A DNA stretch of 64,000 nt from Streptomyces olivoverticillatus (GTDB lineage Bacteria; Actinomycetota; Actinomycetes; Streptomycetales; Streptomycetaceae): assembly GCF_014203555.1 (NCBI RefSeq), contig NZ_JACHJH010000002.1, forward strand, positions 404,791 to 468,790, in the 5' to 3' direction. The first letter of the stretch is position 1. The number at the start of each line of letters is the position of its first letter. Both the position numbers and the translations under genes were made by a program. The notes beneath the pieces were generated by a model. That model did not search any database, had not been told where the DNA came from, and was given only the letters and a program-made list of their open reading frames with translations. Positions 56,214-64,000 of this stretch are shown in pieces.

Positions 56214-57152
56214 GTGAGGGACACACGAGAGAGCCGGCTGCTGCTGGTGCTGCTGGTCGCCGTCGCCTTTGCGCTGATCACGGTGGACATCCGTGGCGGC
56301 GAGCGGTCCCCGCTCGACGGCGCCCGGCACGCCGCCGCCTCCGCTTTCGGGCCCGTGGAGAAGGGCGTTGCGGCCGCCGTCGACCCCTTCGGTGACGCGG
56401 TCGCGGCCGTCCGGGACTCCGGCGACCGCAGCCGCCGCATCACCGACCTCGAGCGCGAGAACATGGCCCTCAAGCAGCGGCTCGGCAGCGACGACCGCAA
56501 CCGCGGCCGCGTCCGCGATCTCGACGCCATGCTCAAGACGGCGGGAGCCGGCCAGTACGGCATCAAGGGCGCCCAGGTCATCGCCATAGGAGCAGCCCAG
56601 GGCTTCTCGTGGACGGTCACCATCGACATCGGCAGCAACGACGGCGTCCGGCGCGACATGACCGTCCTCAACGGCGACGGCCTCGTCGGCCGGGTCACCA
56701 CCGTCGCCCCCACCACCGCCACCGTGCTGCTCGCCAGCGACCCCAAGTTCACCGTCGGCACCCGCATGGAGAAGTCGGGCGAGATCGGCTTCGCGGGCGG
56801 CCAGGGCGACAACTCCCTGCGCGTGGAACTCCTCAACGGCAAGGCCACCGTGCACCCCGGCGACCGCCTGGTGACCTTCGGCTCCAGCAAGGACAAGCCG
56901 TTCGTGCCCGGCGTGCCCGTCGGCGAGGTCGTCCGCGTGGACCCCGCCGGCGGCGGTCTCACCCGCACCCTCCAGGTCCGCCCGTTCGTCGGATTCAGCA
57001 AGCTCGACCTCGTCGGCGTCGTCGTCCAGCTGCCCCGCCAGGACCCCCGCGACACCGTCCTGCCGGCCAAACCCGAGGCTCCCAAGCCCGCCCCCACGGT
57101 GACTGTCACGGCCACCCCCTCCCCTTCCGCGAGCGCCCAACCCCAGGACTGA
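56214..57152 (+). CDS. mreC: Rod-shape determining protein MreC
   Basis: 312 aa, GTG at 56214; AAGGG lies about 12 nt upstream. N-terminal membrane helix (~7-25, LLLVLLVAVAFALITVD), coiled coil (~68-95, RSRRITDLERENMALKQRL), extracytoplasmic beta domain with VTIDIGSNDGVRRDM and VGRVTTVAPTTATVLLASDP, and a Pro-rich tail. Links MreB to the wall synthesis enzymes. mreD follows after 4 nt. Confidence 0.95.
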   Translation: MRDTRESRLLLVLLVAVAFALITVDIRGGERSPLDGARHAAASAFGPVEKGVAAAVDPFGDAVAAVRDSGDRSRRITDLERENMALKQRLGSDDRNRGRVRDLDAMLKTAGAGQYGIKGAQVIAIGAAQGFSWTVTIDIGSNDGVRRDMTVLNGDGLVGRVTTVAPTTATVLLASDPKFTVGTRMEKSGEIGFAGGQGDNSLRVELLNGKATVHPGDRLVTFGSSKDKPFVPGVPVGEVVRVDPAGGGLTRTLQVRPFVGFSKLDLVGVVVQLPRQDPRDTVLPAKPEAPKPAPTVTVTATPSPSASAQPQD

Positions 57153-57156
57153 ACCG

Positions 57157-57855
57157 ATGCGCCTCAACCGGATTCTGCTCTCGACCGCGCTCGTGGTCGT
57201 GGCACTCGTCGTCCAGGTGAGCATCTTCGCCCGGCTCCATCTGCCGGGTGCCGTCCCGGACCTGCTACTGCTGGTCGTCGTCGGCCTCGGCCTGGTCTAC
57301 GGACACACCGCCGGCGCCCTGGTCGGCTTCGGCGCCGGCCTGCTCGCCGACCTCGCCCCGCCCGCCGACCACGCCACCGGGCGCTACGCCCTCGTGCTGT
57401 GCGTCGTCGGCTATCTGGTGGGCCTGGCCAAGCCCGACAACGGGCAGCTGCGCTCGGCCACCGTCCCCATGCTGGTCGTCGTCGGCGCCGCCATCGTCTC
57501 CACGTTGCTCTACGCGGGCGTCGGCGCCCTCGCCGGCGACACCGCCGCCCGGCATGTCGGCATGACCGGGCTGCTGCTCTCGGCGGCCGCCTACGACCTG
57601 CTGCTCGCACCCTTCACCGTGCCGCTGATCATGGCCATCGCCCGGCGCACCGTCGGCGACCCGCTCACCGGGGACGGCACGGCCGTCGCTGCGAGCGGCG
57701 ACGGTGGCTACGGCCGCACGGCGAGCGCCAGCTTCCGGATCGGCCGGATGAGCCGTACCAGCCGCCTCGGCCGCACCGGACGCCTCGGCCGGCGCAACAG
57801 CCTGCTCACGCGCCCCGCCCGGAGGCCGCGCATCAAGGGGGTCAAGCGCCTGTGA
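57157..57855 (+). CDS. mreD: Rod-shape determining protein MreD
   Basis: 232 aa, ATG start 4 nt after mreC. About five or six membrane helices with FARLHLPGAVPDLLLLVVVGLGLVYG and GFGAGLLADLAPP. It has a longer, basic Ser/Arg-rich cytoplasmic tail (RMSRTSRLGRTGRLGRRN) than typical MreD. The stop overlaps the pbp2 GTG by 4 nt (GTGA), indicating coupled translation. Confidence 0.94.
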   Translation: MRLNRILLSTALVVVALVVQVSIFARLHLPGAVPDLLLLVVVGLGLVYGHTAGALVGFGAGLLADLAPPADHATGRYALVLCVVGYLVGLAKPDNGQLRSATVPMLVVVGAAIVSTLLYAGVGALAGDTAARHVGMTGLLLSAAAYDLLLAPFTVPLIMAIARRTVGDPLTGDGTAVAASGDGGYGRTASASFRIGRMSRTSRLGRTGRLGRRNSLLTRPARRPRIKGVKRL

Positions 57856-60005
57856 GCCCGCACTCCTCCGGGGGCGCCCCCCAGACCGGCCGCACCTCGC
57901 GCGTGGCCATCCGGCTGATCGTCATTCAGATCCTGGTCGTCTCGCTGCTGCTCACCCTCGGCGGCCGGCTGTGGTACCTGCAGATCCGCCAGGGCGACAC
58001 GTACACTGCCGAAGCCGCCGACAACCACATCCAGCAGGTCGTCGCCCCGGCCACCCGCGGCTCCATCCTCGACGCCCGCGGCGTGCCGCTCGCCGACAAC
58101 GAGACCCGCCTGGTCGTCTCGGCCAACCGCACCGACCTGATGAAGATGAAGGACCGCGGCCGGTCCGTCCTCGCCCGGCTCGCCGGGGTGCTGGGCCTCA
58201 GGACCGAGGACGTGACCGCCAAGGTGCGGCTGTGCGACGCCAAGACGCCCAAGCCCTGCTGGGCCGGATCGCCCTACCAGCCCATCCCCATCACCGACGA
58301 GGCCACCACCCAGCAGGCCCTGCAGATCCGCGAGCGCGCCGAGGACTTCCCCGGCATCACAGCCGAGCCCACCGCCGTCCGCCGCTACGCGGGCCCCGGC
58401 GGCTCCAACACCGCCCAGGTCCTCGGCTACCTCTCGCCCGTCACCGACGACGAGATCACCAAGGCCAAGACCTCCCGCACCCCGCTGATGCGCTCCGACC
58501 AGGTGGGCCGCTCCGGGCTGGAGCGGCAGTACGACAGCGAGCTGCGTGGCAAGGCCGGCGTCACCCGCTACGAGGTCGACAACCTCGGCCGCGTCATCGG
58601 CAAGGCCAAGAGCGACAAGGCCGTCCCCGGCGCCAACATCGTCACCAGCATCGACGCCCGCGTGCAGGCCATAGCGGAACGGGAACTGGACCAGGCGATG
58701 AAGGACGCCCGCAAGGAGATGGACAGGAACACCGGCACCAACTACAAGGCGGACGCCGGTGCGGTCGTGGTGATGGAGTCCAAGACAGGCCGCGTGGTGG
58801 CCATGGCCTCCAACCCCACCTACGACCCCAACGCCTGGGTCGGCGGCATCTCCGCCAAGGACTACAAGGCGCTCACCGGCAAGGACTCCGACTACCCGCT
58901 GCTCAACCGCGCCATCCAGGGCCAGGCCGCCCCCGGCTCCATCTTCAAGGTCATCTCCGCCACCGCGGCCGTCAACGCCGGCTACGGCTTCAACGACAAC
59001 TACAACTGCTCCAGCTCGTACAACATCGGCAACCAGGTCTTCAAGAACTTCGAGTCCAAGGGATACGGCCCCATCAACCTGGGCCGCGCGCTGGAGGTCT
59101 CCTGCGACACTGTCTTCTACGACCTGGCCTACCGCCAGTGGCAGAAGGACGGCGGCAACAACCCCAAGCACCCGGCCGACTGGTTCTACAAGACCGCCCA
59201 CCAGTTCGGCCTCGGCAAGGAGACCGGCATCGACCTCCCCAACGAGGTCCGCGGCCGCGTCCCCGACCGCGAGTGGAAGAAGAAGTACTGGGATGCCAAC
59301 AAGGACACCTGGTGCAAGCAGGGCAAGGAGGACACCAGCTACGCCGGGCTGATCGCCAAGGAGAACTGCGAGTCCGGCATGCGGATGCGCGCCGGTGACT
59401 CCGTCAACTACTCCATCGGCCAGGGCGACACCCTCGTCACGCCCATCCAGATGGCCACCATCTACTCGGCCATCAGCAACGGCGGCACCCTCTACAACCC
59501 CACCATCGGCAAGGCCGTCGTCAGCCCCGACGGCAAGCAGGTCCGGGACATCCCGCCCACCGCCCACGGCAAGCTGCCCTTCTCCGGCAACACCCGCGAC
59601 CAGCTCGACGCGGCCCTCGCCGGAGTCGCCTCCGAGGGCACCGCGGCCTGGCGGTTCGAGGGCTGGCCCAAGCAGATCCCCATGCACGCCAAGACGGGCA
59701 CCGCCGAGGTCTACGGCAAGCAGACCACCTCGTGGTTCGCCACCTACACCTCCGACTACACCGTCATCATGACGATCGCTCAGGGCGGCACCGGCTCCGG
59801 CGCCTCCGGCCCCGCCGTCCGCAAGATCTACAACGCCCTCTACGGCGTCGACGACCAGGGCAAGATCGACGAGAAGAAGGCGCTGCTGCCGCACCCCGAG
59901 GAGAAGCTCCCCAGGATCGAGAAGGACGGCACCATCGAGGCCCAGCACATCGACCCGCCGCCCTCGCCCTCCGCCTCCCCGTCCCGCAAGGAAGAGGACC
60001 AGTGA
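57852..60005 (+). CDS. mrdA: Penicillin-binding protein 2 (class B transpeptidase)
   Basis: 717 aa, GTG overlapping the mreD stop. One N-terminal membrane anchor (~20-40), pedestal/dimerisation domain (TRGSILDARGVPLADN), and transpeptidase domain with Ser363-x-x-Lys366 (APGSIFK), Ser417-Cys-Asp419 and Lys614-Thr-Gly. Cross-links peptidoglycan and should pair with the downstream SEDS glycosyltransferase RodA. The Pro/Ser-rich C-terminal tail is not catalytic. Its stop overlaps the rodA start by 4 nt. Confidence 0.96.
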   Translation: MSPHSSGGAPQTGRTSRVAIRLIVIQILVVSLLLTLGGRLWYLQIRQGDTYTAEAADNHIQQVVAPATRGSILDARGVPLADNETRLVVSANRTDLMKMKDRGRSVLARLAGVLGLRTEDVTAKVRLCDAKTPKPCWAGSPYQPIPITDEATTQQALQIRERAEDFPGITAEPTAVRRYAGPGGSNTAQVLGYLSPVTDDEITKAKTSRTPLMRSDQVGRSGLERQYDSELRGKAGVTRYEVDNLGRVIGKAKSDKAVPGANIVTSIDARVQAIAERELDQAMKDARKEMDRNTGTNYKADAGAVVVMESKTGRVVAMASNPTYDPNAWVGGISAKDYKALTGKDSDYPLLNRAIQGQAAPGSIFKVISATAAVNAGYGFNDNYNCSSSYNIGNQVFKNFESKGYGPINLGRALEVSCDTVFYDLAYRQWQKDGGNNPKHPADWFYKTAHQFGLGKETGIDLPNEVRGRVPDREWKKKYWDANKDTWCKQGKEDTSYAGLIAKENCESGMRMRAGDSVNYSIGQGDTLVTPIQMATIYSAISNGGTLYNPTIGKAVVSPDGKQVRDIPPTAHGKLPFSGNTRDQLDAALAGVASEGTAAWRFEGWPKQIPMHAKTGTAEVYGKQTTSWFATYTSDYTVIMTIAQGGTGSGASGPAVRKIYNALYGVDDQGKIDEKKALLPHPEEKLPRIEKDGTIEAQHIDPPPSPSASPSRKEEDQ

Positions 60006-61201
60006 GCGCCGCCGACGGCTACACCATCCGCCGCTTCACCCCCCAGCGCGGCGCCTGGTCCCGGCTGACCGCCCGCGACTCCGTCGTACGCCGCCTCGAC
60101 TGGGTGATGCTGTTCGCCGCCCTCGCGCTGTCCGGCATCAGCACCCTGCTCGTCTACTCCGCCACCCGCGGCCGCACCGAGCTCAACCACGGCGACCCGT
60201 ACTACTTCCTGCTGCGCAACATGCTCAACACCGGCATCGGGCTCGGCATGGCCATCGGCGTGCTCTGGGTCGGCCACCGGTCGCTGCGCGGGGCCGTGCC
60301 CATCCTCTACGGCCTCTCGGTGCTCTTCACCCTCGCGGTGCTCACCCCGCTCGGCGCCACCATCAACGGCGCCCGCTCCTGGATCCAGCTCGGCGGCGGC
60401 TTCTCCATCCAGCCCTCCGAATTCACCAAGATCACCATCACGCTGATCATGGCGATACTGCTGGCGGGCAAGGTCGACGCGGGGGACCGGCTGCACCCCG
60501 ACCACCGCACGGTCATGGAGGCCCTGGGCCTGGCCGCGCTGCCGGTGCTGATCATCCTGCTGATGCCGGACCTCGGCTCGGTGATGGTGCTCGTCGTCAT
60601 CGTCCTCGCCGTGCTGCTGGCCTCCGGCGCCTCCAACCGCTGGATCGCGGGCCTGGTCGGCGCCGGCGTCATCGGCTGCGTCCTCATCTGGCAGCTCGGC
60701 GTGCTCGACGAGTACCAGATCAACCGCTTCGCCGCCTTCGCCAACCCCGCCTTCGACCCGGCGGGCGTCGGCTACAACACCAAACAGGCCCGCATCGCCA
60801 TCGGCTCCGGCGGCCTGAGCGGCTCCGGGCTCTTCCACGGCTCCCAGACCACCGGCCAGTTCGTGCCCGAGCAGCAGACCGACTTCATCTTCACCGTCGC
60901 GGGCGAGGAGCTCGGCTTCATCGGCGCCGGGGCGATCATCTTCCTGCTCGGCGTGATCCTCTGGCGCGCCTGCCGCATCGCCCGCGAGTCCACCGAGCTC
61001 TACGGCACGATCGTGGCCGCCGGGATAATCGCCTGGTTCGCCTTCCAGTCCTTCGAGAACATCGGCATGACCCTGGGCATCATGCCCGTGACGGGACTGC
61101 CCCTGCCCTTTGTCTCCTACGGCGGCTCCTCCATGTTCGCCGCCTGGATCGCCGTCGGCCTGCTCCAGTCGATCAAGGTGCAACGGCCGATGTCCGCCTA
61201 G
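60002..61201 (+). CDS. rodA: SEDS-family peptidoglycan polymerase RodA
   Basis: 399 aa, GTG overlapping the pbp2 stop (GTGA). Ten membrane helices; SEDS motifs GARSWIQLGGGFSIQPSEFTKI, MPDLGSVMV, FIFTVAGEELGFIGA and GLPLPFVSYGGSS. Polymerises lipid II into glycan strands alongside PBP2. Called sfr in S. coelicolor. Last gene of the coupled mreD-pbp2-rodA run. Confidence 0.96.
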   Translation: MSAADGYTIRRFTPQRGAWSRLTARDSVVRRLDWVMLFAALALSGISTLLVYSATRGRTELNHGDPYYFLLRNMLNTGIGLGMAIGVLWVGHRSLRGAVPILYGLSVLFTLAVLTPLGATINGARSWIQLGGGFSIQPSEFTKITITLIMAILLAGKVDAGDRLHPDHRTVMEALGLAALPVLIILLMPDLGSVMVLVVIVLAVLLASGASNRWIAGLVGAGVIGCVLIWQLGVLDEYQINRFAAFANPAFDPAGVGYNTKQARIAIGSGGLSGSGLFHGSQTTGQFVPEQQTDFIFTVAGEELGFIGAGAIIFLLGVILWRACRIARESTELYGTIVAAGIIAWFAFQSFENIGMTLGIMPVTGLPLPFVSYGGSSMFAAWIAVGLLQSIKVQRPMSA

Positions 61202-61252
61202 CGGCGCCTGCACGGGGCCGGCCGGGGTCTGCCCTCCGGGCCGCTCGCGCAC

Positions 61253-61258
61253 TAGATT
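61253..61258 (+). promoter_or_regulatory. Putative -10 of a leaderless CYTH-CHAD promoter
   Basis: TAGATT ends 7 nt before the ATG at 61266; no Shine-Dalgarno. Confidence 0.6.
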
Positions 61259-61265
61259 CGGCGAC

Positions 61266-62798
61266 ATGGCGGACACCGTGCGGGAAATCGAGCGGAAATA
61301 CGAAGGCGGAGACGGTACGGGCCAGGTCCGGCTCCCCGACCTCAGCGGGGCCGCGCCCGTCGCGACCGCCGTCGACCGGGGAACGGTGGAGCTGGACGCC
61401 GTCTACTACGACACCACCGACCGCCGCCTCCACGCAGCGGGCATCACCCTGCGCCGCCGCACCGGCGGCAGCGACGCCGGGTGGCACCTCAAACTCCCCG
61501 TCGCCCCCGGGGTGCGCGACGAGATCCGCACCCCGCTGTCCACCCGCGTACCGGGCACGCTCACCGCACTCGTCCGCGCCCGCACCCGCGGAGCACCGCT
61601 GACGCCCCTCGTCCGCATCCGCTCCCGCCGGGACGTATGCCACCTCCTCGACGAAGACGGCACCCTGCTCGCCGAAGCCAGCACGGACGCCGTCACGGCC
61701 ACACCGATGCGGGGCCACGGCGCCCCCGCCGAGTGGACCGAAGTCGAGGTCGAGCTGGCGCCCGGAACCGACCCCGGCCTCCTCGACGCACTGGAACCCC
61801 ACCTGCGCGAGGCAGGGCTGCGCCCCTCCGAAGCGCCCTCGAAACTCGCACGCGCCCTGCGCGCGACCGGTATCGAAGAACTCACCGCACCCACGCCGCC
61901 CGATGCCGAGCCGGACACCGCCGGCGACCACGTCCTCGCCTACCTGCGCGAACAGGCCGAAGCCCTCGCAACCCTCGACCCCGGCGCCCGCCTCGGCCAG
62001 GACGACGCCGTCCACCAGATGCGCGTCGCCACCCGCCGGATACGGGCCGCCCTGCGCACCTACGGCAAGGTCCTCGACCGCCGCGCCACCGCCCCCGTCA
62101 CCGACGAGCTGCAGTGGCTCGCCACCGAACTCGGCGTCGCCCGGGACCGCGAAGTCCTCGCCGAACGCCTGTGCACCCGGCTCGGCGAAGTGCCGCGCTC
62201 CCTCGTCCGCGGTCCCGTCCGCGCCCGGCTGCGCCGCTGGTCGGCCGGGCGGAACAACGGCACCCGCAAACACATCACCGCCGTCCTCGACAGCAAGCGC
62301 CACCTCGCCCTGCTCGACGCCCTCGACACCCTCCTCGCCGAACCGCCGCTGCGCCCCGCCGCCGCCCGGCAGCCGGACGCGGTGCTGGCCAAGGCCGTGC
62401 TGCGCGAGTACGACCGCCTGGTCACCCGCGTCGAACACGCCCTGGCCGCCGACCCCGGCACCCGCCGCGACGCCGCGCTGCACGACGCCCGCAAGGCCGC
62501 CAAGCGGGTCCGCTACGCGGCAGAGGCGGCGACCCCGGCGCTGGGCAAAGAGGCAAAACGATTCGCCGGACAGATGAAGGCGGTCCAGACCCTGCTCGGC
62601 GACCACCAGGACAGCGTGATGGCCCGCACGACCCTGCGCGAGATGGCCGCCGCGGCCGACGACGCGGGCGAGCCGACGTTCACCTACGGCCTGCTCTACG
62701 GCCGCGAGGAACAGTGCGCGGACCGCACCGAGCGCGAACTGCCCGGAGTCTGGGAGAAGGCCTCCGACAAGCGGTGGCGGCAGGGGCTGGAACCGTGA
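61266..62798 (+). CDS. CYTH and CHAD domain-containing protein
   Basis: 510 aa, ATG at 61266. N-terminal CYTH triphosphate tunnel domain (~1-205) with the metal-binding ExExK motif Glu7-Ile-Glu9-Arg-Lys11 and LRRRTGG; C-terminal CHAD domain (~220-505) of histidine- and arginine-rich helices (HQMRVATRRIRAALRTYG, HDARKAAKRVRYAAEA), which bind polyphosphate in characterised members. Likely acts on or binds inorganic polyphosphate or triphosphate. It lies between rodA and the radical SAM gene, as is usual in Streptomyces. Confidence 0.95.
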   Translation: MADTVREIERKYEGGDGTGQVRLPDLSGAAPVATAVDRGTVELDAVYYDTTDRRLHAAGITLRRRTGGSDAGWHLKLPVAPGVRDEIRTPLSTRVPGTLTALVRARTRGAPLTPLVRIRSRRDVCHLLDEDGTLLAEASTDAVTATPMRGHGAPAEWTEVEVELAPGTDPGLLDALEPHLREAGLRPSEAPSKLARALRATGIEELTAPTPPDAEPDTAGDHVLAYLREQAEALATLDPGARLGQDDAVHQMRVATRRIRAALRTYGKVLDRRATAPVTDELQWLATELGVARDREVLAERLCTRLGEVPRSLVRGPVRARLRRWSAGRNNGTRKHITAVLDSKRHLALLDALDTLLAEPPLRPAAARQPDAVLAKAVLREYDRLVTRVEHALAADPGTRRDAALHDARKAAKRVRYAAEAATPALGKEAKRFAGQMKAVQTLLGDHQDSVMARTTLREMAAAADDAGEPTFTYGLLYGREEQCADRTERELPGVWEKASDKRWRQGLEP

Positions 62799-62868
62799 CG
62801 GCACCGGGCTCTGCCGCGGGCACGTTACTCTTGAGGGTCACCCCTGCCCGCTCACGAGAGACATTTTT

Positions 62869-64000
62869 ATGCCTGTCGAGTCGGTCGAGTCGGTTTTCCC
62901 GCGTCTCGAAGCCCTCCTCCCGCACGTCCAGAAGCCCATCCAGTACGTCGGTGGAGAGCTGAACTCCACCGTCAAGCCGTGGGACGAGTGCGACGTGCGC
63001 TGGGCGCTCATGTACCCCGACGCCTACGAGGTCGGGCTGCCCAATCAGGGCGTCATGATCCTCTACGAGGTCCTCAACGAGCGCGAGGGCGTCCTCGCCG
63101 AGCGCACCTACAGCGTGTGGCCGGACCTCGAGGCGCTGATGCGCGAGCACGACGTGCCGCAGTTCACAGTGGACTCGCACCGCCCTGTCAAGGCCTTCGA
63201 CGTCTTCGGGCTGAGCTTCTCCACCGAGCTGGGCTACACCAACATGTTCGCCGCCCTCGACCTCGCCGGCATTCCGCTGGAGGCCAAGGACCGCACGATC
63301 GACGACCCGATCGTCCTCGCGGGCGGCCACGCGGCGTTCAACCCCGAGCCGATCGCGGACTTCGTCGACTGCGCCGTCATCGGCGACGGCGAGCAGGCCG
63401 TCCTGGAGATCACCGAGATCATCCGGGCCTGGAAGGCGGAGGGCCGCCCCGGCGGCCGCGACGAGGTGCTGCTGCGCCTGGCCCGGACCGGCGGCGTCTA
63501 CGTCCCGCGCTTCTACGACGTGGAGTACCTGCCGGACGGCCGCATCGCCCGTGTCGTGCCCAACCGCTCCGGCGTGCCGTGGCGGGTGTCCAAGCACACC
63601 GTCATGGACCTGGACGAGTGGCCCTACCCCAAGCAGCCGCTCGTCCCGCTCGCCGAGACCGTGCACGAGCGCATGTCCGTCGAGATCTTCCGCGGCTGCA
63701 CCCGCGGCTGCCGTTTCTGCCAGGCCGGCATGATCACGCGCCCCGTGCGGGAGCGAAGCATCACCGGCATCGGCGAGATGGTGGAGAAGGGCCTCAAGGC
63801 GACCGGCTTCGAGGAGGTCGGCCTGCTGTCGCTGTCCTCCGCCGACCACACCGAGATCGGTGACATCGCCAAGGGCCTGGCCGACCGCTACGAAGAGGAC
63901 AAGATCGGCCTCTCGCTGCCGTCGACCCGGGTGGATGCCTTCAACGTCGACCTCGCGAACGAGCTGACCCGCAACGGCCGCCGTTCCGGTCTGACGTTCG
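62869..64000 (+). CDS. B12-binding radical SAM protein, TIGR03960 family (5' part)
   Basis: 377 codons visible from ATG at 62869; the gene runs off the window. N-terminal cobalamin-binding-like Rossmann region (VRWALMYPDAYEVGLPNQG, DVFGLSFSTELGYTN, LAGGHAAFNPEPIADF) followed by the radical SAM [4Fe-4S] cluster motif with Cys277, Cys281 and Cys284 (FRGCTRGCRFCQAG). In actinobacteria this protein precedes a DUF2344 partner and the RNase E/G, rplU, rpmA, obg cluster, so those are expected just beyond the window. The exact substrate is not established to my knowledge. Confidence 0.93.
   Translation, partial: MPVESVESVFPRLEALLPHVQKPIQYVGGELNSTVKPWDECDVRWALMYPDAYEVGLPNQGVMILYEVLNEREGVLAERTYSVWPDLEALMREHDVPQFTVDSHRPVKAFDVFGLSFSTELGYTNMFAALDLAGIPLEAKDRTIDDPIVLAGGHAAFNPEPIADFVDCAVIGDGEQAVLEITEIIRAWKAEGRPGGRDEVLLRLARTGGVYVPRFYDVEYLPDGRIARVVPNRSGVPWRVSKHTVMDLDEWPYPKQPLVPLAETVHERMSVEIFRGCTRGCRFCQAGMITRPVRERSITGIGEMVEKGLKATGFEEVGLLSLSSADHTEIGDIAKGLADRYEEDKIGLSLPSTRVDAFNVDLANELTRNGRRSGLTF

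Overview
The window is a chromosomal segment of a Streptomyces-type actinomycete. It is very GC-rich, uses GTG starts freely, and has long GC-rich hairpin terminators without U-tracts. It carries actinomycete hallmarks: a mycothiol-type nitroreductase homolog, a ClgR-type box before clpP1, a Nur-type box before an Fe-SOD, and a SpoIIE-type phosphatase. As I remember it, the gene order follows the Streptomyces coelicolor core around SCO2607-SCO2650, read backwards.

Layout. 0-8.5 kb: secreted GH84 hexosaminidase, malQ, a small membrane protein, a divergent quinone oxidoreductase/HxlR regulator pair sharing a palindromic operator, and an acyl-ACP desaturase. 8.5-21 kb: aminopeptidase N, aspartate-semialdehyde dehydrogenase, a secreted TPPII-like subtilase, a Tat-exported metallophosphoesterase, an AbiEi/nuclease-like protein and a second aminopeptidase N. 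21-35 kb: DsbA-type nitroreductase with a SigR-type promoter, an unknown protein, Fe-SOD, three paralogous amino acid permeases with bioY between two of them, rpiB, a Nei/Fpg glycosylase, an Eis-like acetyltransferase, a SpoIIE-type phosphatase and membrane proteins. 35-40.4 kb: tRNA-Gly, tRNA-Pro, then tig, clpP1, clpP2 and clpX, a protein folding and degradation block. 40.5-43.5 kb: three tandem paralogs of an unknown single-pass membrane protein. 43.7-54.8 kb: valS, then a five-gene block on the opposite strand (membrane GT-C-like protein, GT2, UDP-GlcNAc 2-epimerase, response regulator, histidine kinase), then folC, a DUF4233 protein and ndk. 55-64 kb: the cell-shape and elongation operon mreB-mreC-mreD-pbp2-rodA, a CYTH-CHAD protein, and the start of a B12-binding radical SAM protein that runs off the window.

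Most of the window is ordinary conserved core. The parts most worth a second look are the sensor plus sugar-polymer block lodged between valS and folC, the tandem triplet after clpX, the number of genes with a -10 element 6-7 nt before the start codon (leaderless mRNAs), several recognisable regulatory boxes, and a few enzymes with altered catalytic residues. I found no prophage, IS element, CRISPR array or defence island.
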